In this document: positions 58,666 to 64,000 of the stretch, one piece after another | Position numbering within the stretch: position 1 is the first letter of the stretch | How the letters are laid out: each line of letters starts with the position of its first letter | Assembly: GCA_947034895.1 (NCBI GenBank) | Contig: OX344761.1 | Coordinates: forward strand, 39,568,863-39,632,862 | Reading direction: 5' to 3' | Source of the DNA: Rhytidiadelphus loreus | Taxonomy: Eukaryota > Streptophyta > Bryopsida > Hypnales > Hylocomiaceae | Length of the DNA stretch: 64,000 bases | The notes under the pieces: generated by a model | What the model was told of the DNA's origin: nothing | The model's database searches: none | What the model saw: the letters and a program-made list of their open reading frames with translations, nothing else | Made by a program: the position numbers and the translations under genes

Positions 58666-59892
58666 CTAAGGACGAGCCCACCAATTCAGCTTACACATCA
58701 ACGCTTCCGAAACGTCTCTTGCATTATACGCAAACACATCATACTCTTTCTCCAAGCTCGGCAGCGTCCACCAGGAGCCTCTCCCCATGTCAAACAGATA
58801 GAACCGATGTCCATATCCCACTCTCCATTCCTTCTCCGGAAGCTTACTCGCAAACCCTGCCCCTTCCGTAACCAACACCAATCCATTACAAGCATGAATC
58901 GCCGTATGCACACCATAGTTCAAATCTAATCTAGAGCCTCGCCTCGTTTGCTTCGGAATTTTAATAACTCTCCGGGAGTCTCTGTACTCCACCCCTTGCA
59001 ACTCCACTATCTCATGCCCAGCAGGTTCCAACACAAACACTTTCTCCTTCACCGCCGCCGAGAATTGCAACCTCGCAATCCCTTCACAGCAATCCAGTCC
59101 AGTAAGCAACTTTTTCCTGCAATCGTAAACCCCTAAACTCTCACCACGCGAGGGGTTATGTACATCGAATTGCATTCGGTAATCGACAGAGCCAGTGATA
59201 AGCCCTTGGTTTAGGATTTCCCATTTCTGGAGATTGGAATCATAAACTTCGGCTCCCAGAAGCTCCGGACCAAGAGCGCCAACGAGGGTCAACCTGTAGC
59301 TTCGGGTTCCAACAAGAAGTTGGATCATGCGAGGCTTGTGGCGGATGAGAGATGGTAAAGGAAGTGTTCTCCAGTCGTTAGTTAAGGGGTTGCAGACTAG
59401 AATGGGAAGTTGTGAACTACCGGGGACGAAGCAAACTAGTCCGTTGTCGGAGACGCAGAGCGAGTGACGATAGTCCTTACTGAGAGTGTACTCACAGTTG
59501 TGCCAGGTAAAGGAGCGGCTGTCGAAGAGTTTGAAGCGGATCTTGCTGCGTTGGGGGTCGGCGCGCATCAGGGCGAAGAGCTTGGGGCGAGCTTCAGCGC
59601 AGAGGCGCTTGAAGTGCGAGTGGGGGGTCATGTTGAAGCGCCAGGATTTGGAAAGGGAGCGGAGAGAGTCGATTTGGGCGACTGGGAGACGGGCGATGAC
59701 GAGCTCCAGAATCTCGTCGGGGAGCTGGCTCCATAGCCAGGGGCGCATGAACCACGGGCGGAGAATGACAATACTGTCATCGTCACAATCGGATGGACAT
59801 TCAAATGCAACCGCATGGAACTCTGGATCGGAGCGTTCCACTTTTTCGTCGGATTGATCCGCGAACTCCACGCGATCTTCCGATGAGTCCAT
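58666..59892 (-). CDS. F-box protein with kelch-like C-terminal propeller
   Basis: Single-exon ORF of 408 aa from ATG 59892 (an in-frame TTG at 59901 adds three residues but is unlikely). Residues about 55-95 are an F-box (WSQLPDEILELVIARLP ... SLRSLSKSW), which binds SKP1 in an SCF ubiquitin ligase. The acidic leader (1-45) precedes it. Residues about 125-405 show repeated beta-strand motifs typical of F-box/kelch or F-box-associated propellers: DNGLVCFV, NPLTNDWRTLPLP, AEVYDSNLQKWEIL, CNGLVLVTEG and FYLFDMGRGSWWTLP. Family knowledge: the propeller recruits the substrate, here unknown. Intronless, as many plant members are. The fold is clear; exact subfamily is uncertain. Confidence 0.9.
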   Translation of the reverse strand: MDSSEDRVEFADQSDEKVERSDPEFHAVAFECPSDCDDDSIVILRPWFMRPWLWSQLPDEILELVIARLPVAQIDSLRSLSKSWRFNMTPHSHFKRLCAEARPKLFALMRADPQRSKIRFKLFDSRSFTWHNCEYTLSKDYRHSLCVSDNGLVCFVPGSSQLPILVCNPLTNDWRTLPLPSLIRHKPRMIQLLVGTRSYRLTLVGALGPELLGAEVYDSNLQKWEILNQGLITGSVDYRMQFDVHNPSRGESLGVYDCRKKLLTGLDCCEGIARLQFSAAVKEKVFVLEPAGHEIVELQGVEYRDSRRVIKIPKQTRRGSRLDLNYGVHTAIHACNGLVLVTEGAGFASKLPEKEWRVGYGHRFYLFDMGRGSWWTLPSLEKEYDVFAYNARDVSEALMCKLNWWARP

Positions 59893-60540
59893 GATCCTCA
59901 AGCGCTACGCAATAAGAAACCCTCACTCACAGCCCCTTCCCCAAAACTATCCAACTTGTCTTCAGGAGTATCCAAATTGTATAAACCCTAAACACGTCAG
60001 CACACGCTATTCAAAACTTGCGTTGATCTGCGGACTCTGACTTACGCACCTCTCAATCTCCACACCTTTCCTCAATCCGAAACCCTAACTTCCCAAACTC
60101 ACTTCCCCAATCAAACCCAACAACCGCCCAAGTTCAACATCCCCTAAACCAATCATCACGCACCCCTCAACAAGTTCTGTTTCCTGAAAGATTTGTCCAT
60201 CTGTAATGGGAATAACAGCTTTTTTTGCTTTGCTTTCTGCTGGGTCAACTATAGCAGAAATCGCATGTCGATGCGCTTGACGAAATCAGTGGCAGAGAGA
60301 TTATGACGGGAAACAGATCTACATTGATCCGCCAATACTCCCCACACCTCAACACTCAAACTAAAACCAATGCACACCCGTATGCAAACCCTAAAACACA
60401 CGAACAGTAAGGTAACGAAACCCGAATCCCTTGAATCCCCTGAATCCCTTGAACCTCCACCCACCCTAAAGAGCAGTCACCACCGCCGCAACAACGACGC
60501 AGCAACAAGAACAATCACCTTGGAATCCCGAATCTAGCAA
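59893..60540 (-). promoter_or_regulatory. 5' flank of F-box gene with AAACCCTA boxes
   Basis: Telo-box-like AAACCCTA elements occur at about 59983, 60081 and 60386, with CT-rich stretches between them. In plants such boxes are common in promoters of growth and translation genes. At 60420-60455 a 9-bp GAATCCCTT unit repeats about four times. Confidence 0.35.
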
Positions 60541-61583
60541 CTGAACGTCTCATACCATGATTTCGCAAGCTCTCTCTGTTGCAGCAGACTCGACGACTAG
60601 GGATTGAATCCCTGAAACCCATGATTCTGGAGCTGTGAGATGGACATAAAGAGATGAATCTAACGAGAAGAGAATGGAATGGAAACTGAAAACTGGAAAC
60701 TGGGGAAACTGGGGGCGTGAAGACGACAAACGTAACCAAATCGCAGAGTGATTGGAGCATTGATTTAGGGGTGGAAGTGATGAGATTTTTTTGTACTGGA
60801 GTGGGTTGTGAACCTTGCGCGTATGGTGAGATAGCGGGGATGTCGCCATGGAAGCTAAAATGGGAAGGTCGCCATGCGAGGACTTTCGGGCGTCGTGTTC
60901 TCCGTAAGAGTGCGATGGGAGAGTGCGAGTGCAGTTGTGTCTGCGACTCGGTGATTGTTTTCATCATTTTGGAGAAGTAGCCAGCTACTTCTTCAATACT
61001 CATGTGATACTTGGGTGATATCTATATCAAAATTACGTGATACTTAGGTAAAATTTGGCTATTTAAAAAAAAAAGTTAATTTAGCTATTTGACTGGAAAA
61101 AAAAAATGAAAATTTTCTTCATAAGAAATAGCCAACATTATTTAGCTGTAGCTGTCTAATGAAAGATCATACATGAAAAACATATTGCTCTGATTGTAAA
61201 TGAAGGTGGGGAGCAAGGATGTAGGAAGTCTATTCTATAACTTTTTAGAATTGAAATAGTTCCTGTTATGTGATTGGCAAAACTACACAAGGTAATCCAA
61301 TCAAGGTTATGTAGTACTTAAAATGGGCAGTTGTCTAAAATAGTTCTATGAGCCTTTCAAGGAATAGTGAGAATTTTGATTTTTTTCCTACATTTGTTTT
61401 GGATGTAAAAATAAAATTTGTTCCCTACTATAGGCTATATCACAAGGAAGATTCTACTGTAGCAAAAAATCGGACTCTATTTGCAACATCTTTGACTACC
61501 ACTTGATAATCTAGTTGAATATAACTTTTGGGATATGGCCACATGGGAAACACTGAAATGCTTATTTGTTATGTACTCTCAAC
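60541..61583. other. intergenic, no gene supported
   Basis: Frames at 60515-61003 (minus) and 60717-60980 (plus) overlap each other and have no motif. GC-richer to 60980, then AT-rich with A runs. Confidence 0.35.
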
Positions 61584-61662
61584 CCAATTGTGTTCCTATC
61601 TATAGTAATCCAACATTTCAACCTCTAAAATGTTGGATAACTATAGATAGGAACACAATTGG
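61584..61662. repeat. near-perfect 35-bp hairpin
   Basis: Left arm 61584-61618 and right arm 61628-61662 are reverse complements with one mismatch in 35, separated by a 9-base loop (CAACCTCTA). The arm begins CCAATTGTGTTCCTATCTAT. The foldback could be a small transposon derivative or a short hairpin RNA source. Confidence 0.85.
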
Positions 61663-63619
61663 ATTGAAGGTTCATAATAGATATATATATTCTTACTTAT
61701 GATTTAAGGTGCCTACTTAAGTTTTGATACTCTACCTAGTGGACATAACTGACAAAAAATATTTCTAAAATAAATGCCAATTTTTTGGAGAATTATTATT
61801 ATTTTTTAAATTGCATAACAAATAAATAAATCTTTGTTAAAATTTCTATATTTTAAAATGGCGAATGCTCTTTCCAACTTGAATTAATTGTTTGGCAAAC
61901 TAAAATGCCAATCCTAACCATGAGGTATGAGACAACTCTCACTTTCAAATTTGGATGAATGTGATATAATTAGTGTAAACCTTTGGGTGACATTCTTGAA
62001 TGAAAGTACCTAAAATGGATGGAAGTTGAATGAAAATAATTGTATTTGAAATTGTATGAAAATAGTGAAGGCTACACAATTTTTAATATATCTAAAATAC
62101 TACAAAACTACTACATTAGTATGCCTCACAATTTTGTGTAATTTCTATATTGGTGTGAATTAGCATTATTAGTATAGGATAAAGGAGTTGAAATAACTTG
62201 TGTAGTGCAAATTCTTATTAGTAAGGTAAAAAAGGGTCATAGAACGCCAAATAATATATTGCTTTTTTATCATACTTTGGAGTTGTTCACATCAATGTAT
62301 GTTCAAAATATGTAACTTATTACATTGACCCCAAAGTATTTTGTCACCTCTCCAATCTAATTATGAGTGTTTAGTTTTCTCATTCATGGTAAATAATAAT
62401 ATTTCGTTGTTTTTCCCAAAGGTCAAAGTTTAGAGCAAACATAACTTACATTATTAACCAATACTAGCAAATTCCCTTTTGCTCCTCTTTGAAAGCAAAA
62501 ACTTCCCAAGCAACCAATGACTCTTTACAAATTAAACTAAATTCACTTTCAAGGATCCAAGGAGGGATTGTCTGTCAATCTCCAGGGAGGAATGATTTAA
62601 ATTGGTTAACAATGCATTAGATGTATTTCCGAGCCTCCAAAAGATTGACGTGAGTTCCTCGGAGTTTCTAAATTGTAGGAATTCTACTACAACAACAATT
62701 TGACATGGTAGAGAGACTACTACGTCAAATACTATTAATTAATTAATTAATTTTTCAATTTTTTTTCAATTTTTTTTTCAATTTTTTTCAATTTTTTATT
62801 TTTTAATATTATTATTATTATTTAATAATCTGACTATGCTACTCAGCTACTGTGGTTCATAGTACGGGAAACAACCCTGAAATAGTCTCTTAGAGGCTTG
62901 AAAACCCATCTAATGTTATGAAGGTTTTAAATTTGTGATATTTCATTTCTTTGGCATGGTTCAAGTCTCGAGACCTAAAACCAAAATCTATACTTGTCCT
63001 AGTTTGTTACCTAAATTTAGACCTTTGTGAAGATGTATGTCACAATTTTTGATTGATTTGTAGAATACTGTCAATTTAACAAAATTGATGTTCAATACAA
63101 CCACCCATATTTCCTACTTTAGCTCTAATCATAAAGTGGTTAGAGCTCTACACAATAGAATCATTTTGGCTTTAGGAAGTTAGGGAAAGGGCCTTACTCA
63201 CCCCTTTGAGCAAGTACAATCTTTTCAACAACTTGGATGGTTATCCACTCAAAACATTTTTATTTGAGAAGTTTTGTCGTTCCTATGAATTTTCAAAGTC
63301 GAGACAATGTTTATTATATGGAGATTGGTAGACATACTTGTGTATATTGTACATATACATTGTTAATATTAATTCATAGTCTTCACATTTTTGAAACCTC
63401 AAAATGGTCTATTATTCTCTCAAAAGATAACTTTTGTTCTATTGGTGGACACAAACACTTCTCAATTGGGTATCTTGAAACCTAAATATATAAACTATAT
63501 AAACAATATAAACAATAGTGAAGTGTCTTAATTTCAATGCTCAAAATCATGTCAACATAACAAAAATACGCAGTTGACATTCAAATAATATGTGCACCCA
63601 TCAATGCCCCAAATACAGC
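61663..63619. other. AT-rich gene-free tract
   Basis: No gene. A low-complexity stretch at 62728-62825 consists of TTAA repeats followed by several TTTTTTCAA units and an ATT microsatellite. Confidence 0.4.
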
Positions 63620-63840
63620 ACCTACACTTCAACCTAAAAGCCACACTAAAACCTAAATTTTGATCACACAAGATGTATACAGTCCAAATACAAGAAGCCT
63701 CAAAGAATCTGAAATTGATTTTTCAATCGTACACTTAGAGACAATACTTTGAAATTTCACAACTTATTCATACATGATCCAAATAACACATGCTAAAGTG
63801 CGTTGGAATCCTCTTTCACTTGCCAACTTGCCAATCAAGT
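63620..63840. repeat. diverged relative of the 55151 MITE-like repeat
   Basis: Shared order of phrases with 55230-55350: ACTTTGAAA, TTATTCATACA, TCCAAA and CTTTTCAC/CTCTTTCAC. Similarity is moderate and the limits are uncertain. Confidence 0.35.
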
Positions 63841-63845
63841 CCACT

Positions 63846-63960
63846 AAGGTAGTATGCTCTAAAAGCGCTCGCCTTCTTCAAACCGCCCTTATTTTAGAGT
63901 GAAGAATGGAGACAGAGGTGATCCTTAAGTGGACCACTGTAGCAATCGAATGCATTGAGA
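63846..63960. repeat. third copy fragment of the 29631 repeat
   Basis: Twenty exact bases, AAGGTAGTATGCTCTAAAAG, match 29645-29664 in the same orientation. GACAGAGGT and GACCACTG then follow, as in the copy at 29631. The window ends inside or just after it. Confidence 0.55.
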
Positions 63961-64000
63961 AAATTTTCTTTTTCTATTGCAAGAGCCAATCATTGCCTTT

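Noticed and set aside
60515..61003. 162-aa minus and 87-aa plus ORFs
   Set aside because: Mutually overlapping, with no recognisable motif or splice partner.

Overview
This is nuclear DNA of a land plant. Its host genes are of plant type: a GH10 xylanase with four CBM22 modules and spliced GT-AG introns, an F-box protein, and a SERAC1-like hydrolase. The background is AT-rich and full of plant transposon types (Ty3/gypsy, CACTA, hAT-like MITEs). Gene spacing and content would fit a seedless plant or another lineage with a sizeable genome, but the sequence does not let me name the species.

Layout. 1-3620: repeats and gene-free DNA. This holds a 61-bp imperfect repeat, a G-rich minisatellite, a long A/T-rich stretch, and a four-copy ~146-bp tandem array. 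3623-7656: a decayed Ty3/gypsy-type element with an unknown upstream ORF and a gag-protease frame broken by three in-frame stops; no reverse transcriptase follows. 7656-18850: the most unusual part. Four CpG-rich islands built from GCGGACGG-type repeats each lie upstream of a TATA-like box and an intronless ORF. The ORFs are A, a 366-aa protein with a disordered tail; B, an interrupted protein kinase-like gene on the minus strand; C, a coiled-coil RING-H2 protein with a frameshifted C-terminal extension; and D, a BED zinc-finger fragment. A and C share an N-terminal domain I do not recognise. 18850-35100: AT-rich transposon territory with a 165-bp tandem array, a 354-bp hAT-type MITE, a 2.1-kb non-autonomous CACTA element, three related 573-585-bp MITEs with 8-bp target duplications, and a pair of inverted 300-bp repeats.

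Host genes on the right. A SERAC1-like alpha/beta hydrolase (minus, 35697-36859 plus probable upstream exons); a 12-coding-exon CBM22x4-GH10 endo-xylanase (plus, 46803-53190) with a ~1-kb leader intron; a small probable membrane protein of unknown function (minus, 55765 to about 57868); and a single-exon F-box protein (minus, 58666-59892). Long gene-free AT-rich tracts separate them. They have unrelated roles (lipid or signalling hydrolase, cell-wall xylan turnover, ubiquitin ligase adaptor) and form no evident cluster.

Best candidate for something undescribed: the A-D region, where four unrelated intronless ORFs share one promoter architecture. Second: the three MITEs, which share one internal core but carry three different, internally matched inverted termini. 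No database search was possible. Family calls rest on motifs read directly from the sequence.
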